Positions 1-9,895 of a DNA stretch of 64,000 nucleotides are shown one piece after another. The stretch comes from Piezodorus guildinii. Lineage: Eukaryota > Arthropoda > Insecta > Hemiptera > Pentatomidae. The position numbers and the translations under genes were made by a program. The stretch covers positions 96,789,616 to 96,853,615 of the forward strand of contig CM041294.1 of NCBI GenBank assembly GCA_023052935.1, in the 5' to 3' direction. The notes below the pieces were generated by a model, which worked only from the letters and a program-made list of their open reading frames with translations, was not told the origin of the DNA and did no database searches. Every line of letters begins with the position of its first letter. Within the stretch, counting starts at the first letter, position 1.

Positions 1-14
1 AATCATTGACCCGC

Positions 15-167
15 TCTTCGGTGGGGACGTGAAATAGTAATCCTGAGCATGTGAGATTTCAGGTGCTCGCTAAAGATCCCTATCCTAATTAAATCCTAAT
101 TGGATATTCAAAATTTAGGACTTCGGCTGTAGCATACCGTGACGTTAAATGAATAAACCTCCGGACA
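15..167 (+). mobile_element. SINE-1, 3' part only
   Basis: The stretch carries the second half of SINE-1: the GGGGACGT motif, the block around AAAGATCCCTATCCTAATTAAA, and the end GACGTTAAATGAATAAAC. The tRNA-like head is missing. A short internal duplication (CCTAATTAAAT then CCTAATTGGAT) is peculiar to this copy. It is old and cannot be transcribed from its own Pol III boxes. Confidence 0.75.
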
Positions 168-299
168 TACATTGAAAGCTCTATCAAGCATTCTCTTGAA
201 CTTGACATTGAAATGACCGCAGTCTAAAACCTTAAGAGGCAGTGGAAATTTTTCGCTGTACTTACTTTTTTTTCCATTTAGCTCATGAATAGAAGGCGT

Positions 300-442
300 G
301 AAGAGTGAATAAGCAAAAGTAATGGATCTAGGTTTTATCAATCGTATTTGGGATGTGTTCAAGATAGTTTTTTTGTTTTTTTTTTTAATCTTTATATCCT
401 TTTTCTTTTGGATTTTTTTAAAAATCTATTGAACATTTGACC

Positions 443-507
<65 letters not shown>

Positions 508-655
508 GGTCAAATACTCAATAGATTTAAAAAAAAAAAAAAATCCAAAAGAAAAAAGATATAAAGATTAAATAAAAAATAAAAAAACTATCTTGAACAC
601 ATCCCAAATACGATTGATAAAACCTAGATCCATTACTTTTGCTTATTCACTCTTC
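300..655. repeat. long near-perfect palindrome with AT core
   Basis: The arm at about 300-445 (beginning GAAGAGTGAATAAGC) is the reverse complement of the arm at about 506-655. More than 70 consecutive outer bases match, and the inner poly-T/poly-A portions differ mainly in tract length. The centre is an AT dinucleotide tract. Such a sequence could extrude as a cruciform. It may be a real foldback duplication or an assembly or library hairpin artefact. No terminal motif of a known transposon was seen. Confidence 0.85.
444..505. repeat. (AT)n microsatellite
   Basis: About 60 bp of uninterrupted alternating A and T sits at the centre of the palindrome and acts as its loop. Confidence 0.97.
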
Positions 656-929
656 TATAATGTAATATAATAATATATAATGAATGTATATAATTCCAGT
701 CAGAAGATTTGATTTATTTAAGCATGCTATGGTAAATTTCAATTTAGAAAACCACATATAAGACCACATTCATACAATGTAGAATTGTGTTAATTACAAA
801 ATAAAAATTACAATGATTTATGGCAAATATAAAAAATGTTATAAACAATAAATTCAAATTGAAAAGAGATGATCAAACATAAGATAATTATTGTAATCAA
901 CTAATTAAGATAATTATGTAGTGTTATTC
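656..929. other. AT-rich spacer, nothing recognised
   Basis: Very AT-rich sequence with stop codons in all frames. No repeat family or RNA gene was recognised here. Confidence 0.6.
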
Positions 930-1045
930 AACGTACGTAAAAAGGTGGTTCCGAGTTACTCATTAATTCCTATCATAATTAAACCTGGATAGACTAAATT
1001 TAGGACTCCTACTGTAGCATTTCTGATTAGCCACAGTAGTAATAT
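930..1045 (+). mobile_element. SINE-1, 3' part fragment
   Basis: The piece runs from ACGTAAAAAGGTGG through AATTAAACCTGGATAG to GATTAGCCACAGTAG. It lacks the tRNA head and the GACGTTAAAT end. Confidence 0.7.
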
Positions 1046-1074
1046 AAAAGATTAGTTCAGGTTTTATTCCTACA

Positions 1075-1190
1075 TTTTTTGACACCCTACCCCAGGGTTG
1101 CCCCACGGAATTAATAATTATCTTGCCACAACCCGGGTTCGCACGCATGACTCAGCGAAGAGTCTACCAGTGCCTATAATCTTCTAACAA
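1075..1190 (-). mobile_element. SINE-2 head fragment
   Basis: Read on the minus strand it holds the degenerate B-box region (near GCGAACCCGGG) followed by the start of the SINE-2 body (CCGTGGGGCAACCCTGGGG). It is diverged and the A box is unclear. Confidence 0.5.
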
Positions 1191-1191
1191 A

Positions 1192-1787
1192 ACATCTGGT
1201 GCGCACAACACATGAATTTCACTTACCTCCGATTTTTAAATCGATTTTAAAATTTTTAAAGACTTTTAATGATGAAAATAAATGTTTAAAGAATTAATGT
1301 TCAATAGAACATGTGTTTTAATAAATAATTAATAATTTTATAATCTGCCACAATCAGTTTGTTTTATCGGCTTTTCATCACTCTGTTAAATTTAAAAATT
1401 GTTTGTATCAGATAATATTTTTCCTAAAATACTTAGCTTTCCAAAGGTATATTATAATATATAATATATATATGTAGTATATATACACAAAAATTACAAG
1501 GAAAAATATTTCCTATTCCTTCAGTTAATTATCAAATTCGAAAATATCAAAATAAAAATGTTGCTTTAACATTAAGGACCTATAGTTGTCTTAAATATGA
1601 AATTTCCTTTTTAAACGACTTTTTGTTTTCAAGATAGACTTACCACACACAAATACACACGGATATTTTACAGAACTAGACTAGGGGGATCCGAAAACGT
1701 GTATTTCCGATGAAAACTAGAATTCTAGAATTTTCACGATCGCTATTTATTTCTGATATTTCATTTATAGATAAGTGAAAGTAACAA
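1192..1787 (+). mobile_element. H family copy, internally deleted
   Basis: It starts with GTGCGCACAACACATG and TTTCACTTACCTCC and ends with TAGATAAGTGAAAGTAA. Both characteristic ends are present, but about 300 bp of the middle is missing compared with the copy at 6634-7465. The conserved blocks for AAACATGTGTTTTATTAA, the CACACA tract and GTGTATTTCCG are all recognisable. No coding capacity. Confidence 0.85.
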
Positions 1788-2257
1788 CAAACTAAAAGGA
1801 ATGAACTTAACCTTCGCCGCTCGGCGATCGGTGACGCAGCGATGCAGTTGCGGAGGCAGCCGATCCAACGAACTATTTAAAGCTGGGACATCGATACATC
1901 GAAAGGAGGAGGAGATATCGATTCCTGTGGAAGCGGAGCGGCCAAGCAGTAATAGAATCGATATAAATAATTCATGACGGGCGCTTTGACGGTCAAGGTG
2001 GCCCCTGCGCTTACTTCAATACCAACTTCGGCGTCATTCAAGATCGCGCCATGTTGAGCAACCCTAGTCAATGTATTGTCCCCTCTTAGCTGTTGTAATG
2101 TATAGTTTTGTAGTATCTAATATACATCGATAGCCAAATTCTCCAAACCGAGTTAATATCGATTATAATAACGTCAATGAGGTGCCCTGAAACAATAGTG
2201 GGCAAATACTGGGAAAAAATGTAAAGAAGTACTGTAATCAAAATTATGCTCGCTGCA
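1788..2257. other. GC-richer unassigned stretch with short minus ORF
   Basis: Positions 1815-2080 are clearly richer in GC than the surroundings. A minus-strand ORF at 2071-1877 encodes 64 residues. Its first part (MTRVAQHGAILNDAEVG, then IEVSAGATLTVKAPV) looks protein-like, but I do not recognise a family. No splice sites or start context could be established. It may be a fragment of a gene, a retroelement or an old insertion. Confidence 0.3.
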
Positions 2258-3238
2258 AAGTACAATGCTCAGTACATAATAATAATAGGCTTACCGAACC
2301 CAAAGATTCGATGCCGATACCACCAAATTCTGTCTACACAGACTCGTCCAATGTTCGCCGGTCAAGATATAAGCCGAGATAAGCCTTAACGCAATCCTCC
2401 CATCGACGCTTCGGCCTACCTTTCGGACGTCTACCATTCGGATCAGCGAATACCAACTTTCTCAGAATCCGCTCCTCATCGAGCCCAATGACTTTACTCG
2501 CCCATTTGAGTATCCGCGATGCTATCAACTAAATTATATTCACAGGATACAAGTTCCGCGATTCCGCGTTGTGCAACCTTCTAACTCCCCAGCGGCCTCA
2601 TCTCTCTTCGGACCAAATATTTTACGCAGTACCTTATTTTCGAAAACCTTAAGCCGTTGTTCATCCTTCAAAGTAAGCGGCCACGTTTAACATCCGCAAA
2701 GAACCGTCGGAAGAATAATAGTTTTATAAATTCTAACCTTTAAGTTTTTAGATGTAAACCGCGAACTAAGTAACTTAGCAACTGAATAATAACACGCATT
2801 TCCCATCTTTAACCAGTACTTTATTTCTTCCTGGATTTCATTTTTTCCTGTTATCATTGAACCTAAATACTTGAATTTCTCTACGTGTTCAAGAGTATGC
2901 CCTGATATATCAATATCCCCAAGATCGCCACCGTTTCTGCTACTAATCATGTATTTCGTCTTTTCGGTATTTAATTCGAGTCCTATTTCTTTACTGCTTT
3001 TTATTAACACACTTGTATTTAGTTGTATGGTTTCCGTGTCTTCACCTAGCAGTACCAAATCATCGGTATACCCTAAAACCGGAATCCTGTCACCCATATT
3101 TAAACCTTTCTCGGTACACATCACATTTTTTATGACATTCTAACGCTATGTTAAATAACACAGGTGAAAGAGAGTCACCCTGTTTCAAACCCGATCGCAC
3201 CTCAAATCTCTCGAAGTACAGTACTCAGTACATAATAA
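2258..3238 (-). mobile_element. 5'-truncated RTE-like retrotransposon, with TSD
   Basis: The minus strand matches the last third of the full-length RTE at 53952-57200: the reverse-transcriptase core from about residue 696 to the C-terminus, then a short TTA-rich tail. The insertion lies between two 25-bp duplications (2258-2282 and 3214-3238, both starting AAGTACA) that differ at two positions. That is the expected outcome of target-primed insertion with incomplete reverse transcription. The two TSD mismatches and the broken frame show it is older than the full-length copy. Confidence 0.93.
2334..3213 (-). pseudogene. RTE reverse-transcriptase C-terminal remnant
   Basis: Two minus-strand frames, 3124-2687 and 2528-2334, translate to the palm/thumb part of the reverse transcriptase and to the basic C-terminal region with GRRPKGRPKRRWEDCVK. 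The catalytic YADD of the intact copy reads YTDD here, losing an invariant alanine next to the aspartates. A frameshift or stop separates the two pieces. No function is expected. Confidence 0.9.
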
Positions 3239-3430
3239 AATTAATTAATCGGAAGAACAGACAATTATAATAAACAATTAGAGAGTTTCTTTATATTATT
3301 ATTTTATTATTAAAAGTTTATTAAACATAAACAGCAATCACGAGTCAACGTTTCGGGGACCTTCCCATCTTCACGACTCACTTTACTCTCTCACATTATG
3401 TTTTAATATTTGTGATAATTTGTCTAATTA
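3239..3430. other. AT-rich spacer, nothing recognised
   Basis: No gene or named repeat was recognised. Confidence 0.5.
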
Positions 3431-3431
3431 T

Positions 3432-3590
3432 AGGACGTAAAATGGTGATCCCGAGCCTATGCGATATCAGGTACTCGTCAAAGATTCCTGCCCTAATTAA
3501 ACCTGGATAGGCAAAATTTAGGACTCCCATTGTAGCTTCGTCCAGTTAGCCTCAGTAGCATAAAGTGACGTTAAATTAATAAACAAACAA
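3432..3590 (+). mobile_element. SINE-1, 3' half
   Basis: It begins at GGACGTAAAATGGTG and runs to GACGTTAAATTAATAAAC plus a CAAA-rich tail. The tRNA-like head is absent. Confidence 0.85.
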
Positions 3591-3624
3591 ACTGAAGTAG
3601 TTATCCAAGTAATATGAATAGGGA

Positions 3625-3893
3625 TCACCTGTAGCAGGGTGGCTAGCATAACAGCCTTCTATGCCAAAATTCACGGGTCAAACCCGGAGGTGGTCCTAGG
3701 ATTTTTAATGGGAGTAAAATGCTTAGTTATACTGTCCTTTTTAGGGGACATAAAAAGTTGGTCCCGAGCCTGTGCGATGTCAGATACTCGTTAAAGATCT
3801 CTATCCTAATTAAACCTGGATAGGCAAAATTTGTGATTAGCATCATCCGATTAGCCACAGTAACATAAAGTGACGTTAAATGAATTAATAAGC
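3625..3893 (+). mobile_element. SINE-1, full-length
   Basis: The head shows an A-box-like segment (TAGCAGGGTGGCTAGCATAA) and a B-box-like segment (CGGGTCAAACCC). The body and GACGTTAAATGAAT end follow. A weak TSD candidate is AGTAAT on both sides. Part of the body near TTTGTGATTAGCATC is rearranged. Confidence 0.9.
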
Positions 3894-4221
3894 GTAGTAA
3901 TGACATTCTTCTGAGTAAAGAGGAAAGTAATGTTTCTATGAATGGACAAAGTAATGCTTCCATACTATCCTCATCATTATGAAGTATATATCTTCCGATC
4001 TACCATTTATCATTCATCATCAGATATCAATGAACCCTAGGCTCGGAAGCTATCTGTACTCAGCACTTGTCATTACCATTATGGTAAATAGTCAATTAAA
4101 AGTTGTTAGGAGTCTGTAATTTCCTTTTCTTGATTACCTTGATAGCTTCTTTATTTTCATTTATTTTATAATTTAACCAAACAATGTGATCAACCCGTAC
4201 TAACAGTACTAATTAATGATG
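3894..4221. other. unassigned spacer
   Basis: No gene seen. Short ORFs here overlap the SINE and show no family likeness. Confidence 0.5.
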
Positions 4222-4305
4222 TACTATCTCTCGGCCAACGGTTCTGCAAGGAGGTGTTGAGCCCGAGATCACACTCAGCCGCTGTCTTCCCTTGATTTTT
4301 AATAA
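4222..4305 (-). mobile_element. SINE-2 3' fragment
   Basis: On the minus strand it corresponds to the SINE-2 segment with GTGATCTCGGGC and the GGCCGAGAG region near the end. Only the distal part is present. Confidence 0.5.
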
Positions 4306-4324
4306 TATGATTGCTCTACAGTTT

Positions 4325-4602
4325 GTTTTTTTATTCATTTAACGACACTTCATGCTACTGTGGATAATCGTATGATGCTATAGGGAATCTTAAACTTTGC
4401 CTATCCAGGTTTCGTTAGGATCTTTAACGAGTACCTGACATTGCACAGGCTCGGAACCACCTTTTTACGTTCCCTCCGAAAGACTGCATAATCATGAGTT
4501 TTATACTCCTTTTAAAAATCCTTGCGCCATCTGCTGGGTTTCAATCAGCGACCTTGGACATAGAAGTGTGTAATGTTATCCACTACACCGCAGGTGAACC
4601 CT
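4325..4602 (-). mobile_element. SINE-1, full-length
   Basis: The complement starts with a tRNA-like head near 4602 (B box within GGTCGCTGATTGAAACCC, degenerate) and ends at 4325 with the AAATGAATAAA tail. It lies inverted to the copy at 3625-3893, about 430 bp away, so a transcript across both could fold into a hairpin. Confidence 0.85.
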
Positions 4603-5024
4603 GGATTTTTTGCAACGTAAGGTAGTCGCTTTTGAGTAAAAAAACAATTCAATGCCATTTTGCCAAAAAAAAATAATTTTAGAAAAAAATGGGTATTGCA
4701 CTCGATTTTTGCAGCGCACTAAATTCTACGGCTGGATGTAATGTTCTTAATTTAGTATTTAGAATAAATAAAATACATTTAAACAGCCGATTAGTATTAA
4801 TAGAAAAAATACTGGTAAATATTTACTTATTATTTTTTTATTTTTGAGGCGAAGAATCAAACGCGAAGCACAGTTTAAAAAAAAAAAAATTCAAATCAAT
4901 ATATTTTATTTTAGTCCTAACCAAGCATAGAACTTTAATATTTTAATGTTTTCTTATTTATTGTATTTTATTATTTGCCTGACATAAGAGGCATTGTACT
5001 AATATGTAGAAAAATTAAAAATAA
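4603..5024. other. AT-rich spacer
   Basis: Poly-A and poly-T runs and frequent stops in all frames. No element recognised. Confidence 0.5.
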
Positions 5025-5100
5025 ATCCTAAGGCCATCTGAGGGTTTGAACCCGTGACCTTGGTAATAGAAGGCTGTTATGCTAGCCACTATGCTACATG
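5025..5100 (-). mobile_element. SINE-1 head only
   Basis: The minus strand carries the tRNA-like head: TAGCATAGTGGCTAGCATAA (A box region) and CGGGTTCAAACCC (B box), then breaks off after AGGATTTATTTT. The body and tail are lost. Confidence 0.8.
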
Positions 5101-5189
5101 TTTTATTTAATTCTTAAAGTTATTTGCTGTTTCAACCATTCACTTCTATGATTTGAACCTTTTGAAATTCTTAACCACTACACCAAACC

Positions 5190-5310
5190 CAATCATCATT
5201 TGAAAAGTGAGAATTTAATTATGTATAGCTACATTGTACAGCTTTAATATAAACATAACTTTCGAAATAATAAACTTGTCCATAATAATTTACAGTGTTT
5301 TCATCAAGTT
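5190..5310. repeat. repeat W, copy 1
   Basis: Shares the blocks ATCATCATTTGAAA and AGCTACATT plus flanking AT-rich sequence, in the same order, with 29125-29240. Too short and diverged to classify. Confidence 0.4.
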
Positions 5311-5311
5311 T

Positions 5312-5463
5312 TTAGTGTCGCACAGGCTCGGGACCTCTGTTTTACGTCCATTCCGAAGATTTGTTAACTACCTTTAAAAAATCCTGCTTATAAAATAATG
5401 GGATTCGAACTCACAATGTTTAGCGTAAGAGACTAGCGCGCTATCCACTCAGCTACGTGGACC
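5312..5463 (-). mobile_element. SINE-1-like copy with a variant tRNA head
   Basis: On the minus strand the head reads AGCTGAGTGGATAGCGCGCT and GTGAGTTCGAATCCC, good matches to Pol III A and B boxes but different from the usual SINE-1 head. The SINE-1 body (AGGTCCCGAGCCTGTGCGA) follows and is truncated. This may mark a subfamily with an exchanged head. Confidence 0.7.
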
Positions 5464-5469
5464 TCCAAG

Positions 5470-5790
5470 AACTAGATAGTAAAAATAAAACATTATATTC
5501 TTTATCGGACCCGTGAGTTTTGAAAGACATTGAAGGTCTTGATCTTGGTCAATATGTTCCACCTCAGCCGGGTTCGAACGCAGGACCACTAGACCACTCC
5601 ACAACTACCAGTTGTTACTACCTGAAGAGAGCAGCTATTGGCAGACTCTGTGCCGGTACCACTAACTACCGGAAGCCCCTGCATTCCGAACCGTTGGATC
5701 ATCCAGGCGTTGAAGTATCGTATTCTTCTTCCGGTTCTCTAAAGTATGAGCTAAAGGAAATAACTGAAATATTTTAGAATCGCGTTAGCA
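5470..5790 (-). repeat. tRNA-like B-box remnant, GC-richer
   Basis: The minus strand holds GTGGTCTAGTGGTCCTGCGTTCGAACCCGG split as an A-box-like GTGGTCTAGTGG and a B-box-like GCGTTCGAACCC. This suggests a remnant of another tRNA-derived SINE. The surrounding 200 bp is GC-richer than its neighbours. The plus-strand ORF at 5520-5777 (85 codons, non-ATG opening) has no recognisable domain and is probably chance. Confidence 0.45.
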
Positions 5791-5929
5791 GATCTGATAT
5801 TGTATTTATTTAATTCTCTACTCTTCTGCCGCCGACGGTGTAAGGATCCTTTTTATAGAGCTTGGTCCAGAATTCTCTCTCCTGTACCAATCTTCTTATC
5901 CTTCTCCATTCCAGACCTCTTCTATTACA

Positions 5930-6180
5930 GTGATACCCAACAAAAAATGTTCGTGAACCTCTTCATACAATTGTTTCAATGGCAAGGACCTTCTACATCC
6001 TAAATATTAGATATATATTTAGATTTTTAGTGGGTGGGGTGTAGTACACGTACGTTGCGTGCAAAATGCCTCAACCGAAACTCTATATTCTAGAAATTGC
6101 CTAGTTGGAGAAATGAAAATGAAGAAGAAAGAACAAGGCTCTTGCAGTTTCCTTCATTATGCAAAACAATGAATTGGTAA
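5930..6180 (+). repeat. repeat Z, copy 1
   Basis: Shares with 20030-20185 a block containing ATTCTAGAAATT and CCTAGTTGG followed by GAAG-rich sequence, and with 34895-34960 a block reading CCTCTTCAT, CAATT and CAAGGACC. Both Z copies 1 and 2 are followed at once by a SINE-1 piece. Class unknown. Confidence 0.55.
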
Positions 6181-6204
6181 AAATTTATTAGTACTTAGCT
6201 GATC

Positions 6205-6345
6205 CTAGAATTTTTTAAAGGGAGTGAAAAATCCTTCGCTTTAGCTTTACCGTCCTTCCGGGGGAACGTAAAATAATAGTTCTAGAGCCTGTTCTAAGTT
6301 AGGTACTCGTTAGAGATATCCATCCTAATTAAACCTGGATAGGCA
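6205..6345 (+). mobile_element. SINE-1 body fragment
   Basis: Runs from GATCCTAGAATTTTTTAAAGG through CCGTCCTTCCGG to AATTAAACCTGGATAGGCA, where it is cut off by the following AT tract. Confidence 0.75.
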
Positions 6346-6352
6346 TGATTAA

Positions 6353-6353
<1 letters not shown>

Positions 6354-6402
<49 letters not shown>
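6354..6402. repeat. (AT)n microsatellite
   Basis: About 48 bp of alternating AT directly at the broken end of the SINE-1 fragment. Confidence 0.95.
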
Positions 6403-6406
<4 letters not shown>

Positions 6407-6633
6407 TTTTTTTTATATTTTTTTATGCACCCAGCAAATATGCAAATTTTGATATCATTGCTGTTCAATGAAAACAAAAAATCTGATTTTGTCCCAAACC
6501 GTTCACTTAAGGTCTGCTCCCACATGGGTTGTACTTTTCCTTAGCTGTAATATTCTGGTCGAAACTCTTGCAGTTCTGAACCTTTGGGAACTTTTTAGGA
6601 TGTGGGATTAGGAGTTGCCTGGAAGCTGATAAG
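6403..6633. other. unassigned spacer
   Basis: No gene or named repeat recognised. Confidence 0.5.
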
Positions 6634-7465
6634 AGAGCAAACACGGATCAATCATGACTTTCACTTACCTCTTCTGTTAAAATTTATTTAAGAACCATTA
6701 AATAAACTTAAAGTTTTAATTTAATTTAAATAAAAAGTTTATTTAGGATCGTTGGAAACATATGATTTAGATTAACAATATTAAATTGTTTTGTACAATA
6801 ATCAGTAATACGTTTATGTCATATTAGACACTCTCCATTATCTTTTATTACATTTTGTATAAAATAATATTTATTCTAAAATCTTTTTCTTTCCAACGAT
6901 ATATTATACATCTATATTACTGTTTTCATTATCCAAAAAATTACAAACAATAATATTTTTGCTGTTTTCTCCGTTAGTTGAATTTAACTGTTTTTTTACC
7001 GTTGCTAACAAGATGATATTGTTATTTTTTTCGAATCTACAAAATCAAACTTACTTTAGAGGAAAAATCTTTAAAAAATCGGCATTTAAGCCCTGTCAGA
7101 TTATTTTAATCAGAATGAAATTAAAGCTCGTTAAATTTTACATCAATAAAGCGAGTTTAATCGAAATCGTTGAAGCCGTTTTTGACAAAATCGTAAAATT
7201 GTATAAAGTGGATCTTCTGGTAATCCGATTTTAATAAAAAAGTTCCTGTTACGTCTCGGGTGTATAATTGTCTTAAATATGAAATTTCAAACTTTCGTTT
7301 ACGTGCCAGAAACACACACTGACCTTTTTGCGGGACTTGGGCATTTGGACCCAGAAGACCTTAAAACGTGTATTTCCGTTGAAAACTAGAATTCCAAAAA
7401 TTTTACGATCACAATACTTTTCCTTACAATATGTTTAGTACATAGGTAAGTGAAAGTAATAATAA
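6634..7465 (+). mobile_element. H family, full-length copy
   Basis: Runs from an end with ACTTTCACTTACCTC to an end with AGGTAAGTGAAAGTAA, so CTTTCACTTACCT occurs inverted near both termini. Conserved landmarks in order are CATATGATTTAGATTAAC (variant of the ACATGTGTTTTATTAA block), a TATATTATACATC block, GGCATTTAAGCCCTGTCAGA, AATCAGAATGAAA, TAAATATGAAATTTC, a short CACACA tract and CGTGTATTTCCGTTGAAAAC. The outermost GTGCGCGC segment is degraded. The 91-codon ORF inside (6959-7234) is not conserved in the other copies and is not a gene. Confidence 0.9.
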
Positions 7466-7625
7466 ACGCATCTTGGTTTAATACTGACTAAATTTACCAA
7501 CAGAAGATCATTATAATTAATTATTTCATACTTACATAACTTACAGGATAGGTCATATGTCTCTATTATAAGACCAATAAAAAGGTCCTTGATGGAGAAC
7601 GCCTAGTCTTCACCAAACAGTAAGC
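7466..7625 (+). repeat. 160-bp extension shared with 15897-16068
   Basis: Directly beyond the H end lies sequence that is the near-exact reverse complement of the flank of the H copy at 16068-16855 (shared blocks CATCTTGGTT, CAACAGAAGA, GGTCATATGTCTCTATTATAAG and CCAAACAGTAAGC). The two H copies therefore belong to a subfamily with a longer end, or to a duplicated segment. Confidence 0.85.
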
Positions 7626-8013
7626 TGATCAACATTTCCCATTTCTATAACGCATTTACTGATCGTCGTTTCATTCTTGACAAACAATCGCTATTATTTT
7701 TCACTAAATACCAACTGTCTGAAAAAACTATCGTAAAATAAATAGCTAATTGTACGACATCAAAGTAGAGACACTAAACAATAAAGCACGTACTATTTAC
7801 AGGTACTACTGTCAGTAGTACTAATTTTATTAATTGAATTTATTTATTTTCTATTTTATGTAATTTGACTATTATTATTATTTTCTGTATTTATTGTATG
7901 AATGTGGTCTCATATCAGTATTACTATTGTTCATTCTGAAACAATTGTAATAATTCTCAATAAATAAATATTTATATGAATTTTATTAATAGCAAATAAT
8001 AGTTATTTGTTTG
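7626..8013. other. AT-rich spacer
   Basis: A stretch of AT-rich sequence ending in AATAAATAAATATTT resembles a decayed retroelement tail. No gene recognised. Confidence 0.4.
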
Positions 8014-8014
8014 T

Positions 8015-8228
8015 TAATTGTTTATTCATATAACGTCACTTAATGCTAATGTAACTAATCGCAATGCGCTATAATGTTAGTCTTAAATATAACGAATAAC
8101 TGACTTTACGTACACAAGGATTTTCTACTACTTTAAACCCGAGCCATCTATCTGCCAGGTTTGAAACTGCGAACTAGGGAATAGTTATGTTATGAGTAAT
8201 TATGTTAACCAACACACCACAGGTAACT
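8015..8228 (-). mobile_element. SINE-1, degenerate
   Basis: The minus strand keeps the head (B-box-like GCAGTTTCAAACCTGG), part of the body and the TGACGTTATATGAATAAAC tail, with deletions between. Confidence 0.65.
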
Positions 8229-8349
8229 CATATAATTTTATTAATGTTTTTATTATTTTTAGTTTATTATTTTCAATAATGAACCTTTGCAATTGACAAA
8301 AAAAAAAAAAAAAGAATAAAACTGAAATTTCCTATTTTAAGAACGTCTA

Positions 8350-9003
8350 TACCTGCGATGTTACAGGAACTTTTCCATCAAAGCGGGCAAAACAGAAGAG
8401 CCACTTTGCACCTTTTTACGATTTTGATTAAACTCGCTATATCGATGTAACATTTAATAGGCTTAAATGTGATGTATGTTTCATCCTGATTGAAATAGAA
8501 TGACAGGGCTTAAATGCAGATAGTTTCAATTTTTCACCTTTAATATACCTTCAATTTTGTAGATTTTATTAAAATAACCATATCATGTTTTTCGTATTGA
8601 TAAAATAAAATAAAAAATTATATAACTTAAACGAATTCGATATAAAACTAAAAAGGAAAAGAGGGGAAATATTTGTTTATGCAATTTTGTTTTGTCTTTA
8701 AAATAAAAACAGTAATATAGACGTATAATATACCGTTGGAAAGCTAAAGAGTTTGGAAAAATTATGGTATTATACCCAAAATTGTAAATGTTGAAGGAGA
8801 TTGATGGAAAGCCGATAAAAATAACTGATTGTCGTAGGTAATAATATTATAGATTATCTAATAAAATACATGTTTCTATTGAAATTCAATGTAACTAATT
8901 CTTTAATAATTTTTTTTTTATCTCTAAGTGTATTTAATTTAACAATTTATTTTAACAACGGAGGTATGAATAAGTCGTGTGTTCCGCACACCAGATTTTT
9001 CAT
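8350..9003 (-). mobile_element. H family, 3'-truncated
   Basis: The minus strand begins at 9003 with GTGTGCGGAACACACG and a diverged subterminal motif. It proceeds through ACATGTATTTTATTAG, CTTTAGCTTTCCAACGG and GGCTTTAATGCC-type blocks to a break near 8350 in the TTCCTGTAACATCG region. The far end with AGGTAAGTGAAAGT is missing. Confidence 0.88.
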
Positions 9004-9170
9004 TTCGTAGAAATATATAGATCAACCTTTTTATTTTTTTATTTATCTTGCTTTAATGATTCTAAATCTCTCTACATATTTTTCTATATCTTCAAAATGA
9101 TTGCAATTTTTGCTTTTTTCAGTTAAAAATACGCTAATACATTTTTTCTCTACCTTAAAAAACAACGTTT
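9004..9170 (+). repeat. repeat X, partial
   Basis: The segment CATTTCGTAGAAATATATAG followed by ATCAACC and T-rich sequence matches the middle of the X copies at 17310-17790 and 46935-47645. It abuts an H terminus directly. Confidence 0.5.
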
Positions 9171-9774
9171 TAAGTTTGTTTTCCTTTTAATATAATTTAC
9201 ATCACGTTACACTATTACTTTATATTCATTAATTTAAGTTTTATTTTAATTTTGTCTAAAATGTGGGACTTTTTCCCTGATTAATGTAAATTTCTTTATT
9301 TATTTGAGTTGAACAACTTTCTATTATATTATGACCATTGTACATTTGATAAATAAAAATTCTTTCTATTCTATTCTATCGGAATTATACAGGCGCATAT
9401 ATTTATTTAAGAGAAAAAAATTGTTTTTAAAAATTGCTAAAAATTATCTCTCAAGATATTGCTAATCCATATGCTGATTCTACCATTTATTTAATCAGTC
9501 ATTTCGTCAACAGACAAGTTTCTAAATCCACTGATTATCTTGAAAAAATAAAACTGAAGCCAAATGTGATTCTCCATTTTGTTATGTTATGTTTGCTAAT
9601 AGCAATTGTGGTATGGTGTTATGTAACGTAACTTCATAATTTAACAACACTATATAATATAAACATCTTCAAGCTAGCTAAACATCCCTATGACACATTG
9701 TCAAATGCATGTTTAGAACATAATCTAACTCGCACATGCAACCTAAGAAAAACACAACTATATATTATATATAT
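9171..9774. other. AT-rich spacer
   Basis: A 65-codon plus ORF at 9434-9631 ends in a hydrophobic run (VMLCLLIAIVVWCYV) but has no family likeness or promoter and opens on a non-ATG codon. I treat it as chance. The sequence TTCTATTCTATTCTATC near 9365 is a short tandem repeat. Confidence 0.4.
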
Positions 9775-9895
9775 AAAAAAATCCACACACACACGGCCTT
9801 TTTAGGACTTGTTCATTTGGACTGGAATTCGAAAATTATCGCGATCGCAATACTTTCCTTACTAAATATTTCATATATGTAAGTGAAAGTAAAAA
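9775..9895 (+). mobile_element. H family, 3' end fragment
   Basis: Contains the CACACACACA tract, GACTTGTTCATTTGGACT, GCGATCGCAATACTTTCCTTA and the terminal GTAAGTGAAAGTAAAAAT. Everything upstream of the CA tract is missing. Confidence 0.85.

Noticed and set aside
2871..3143. plus-strand 90-codon ORF
   Set aside because: It is antisense to the truncated RTE reverse transcriptase and corresponds to the shadow seen at 56241-56435 in the intact copy.
6959..7234. 91-codon ORF as an H-encoded protein
   Set aside because: The frame is not kept in other H copies and the opening codon is TTG.
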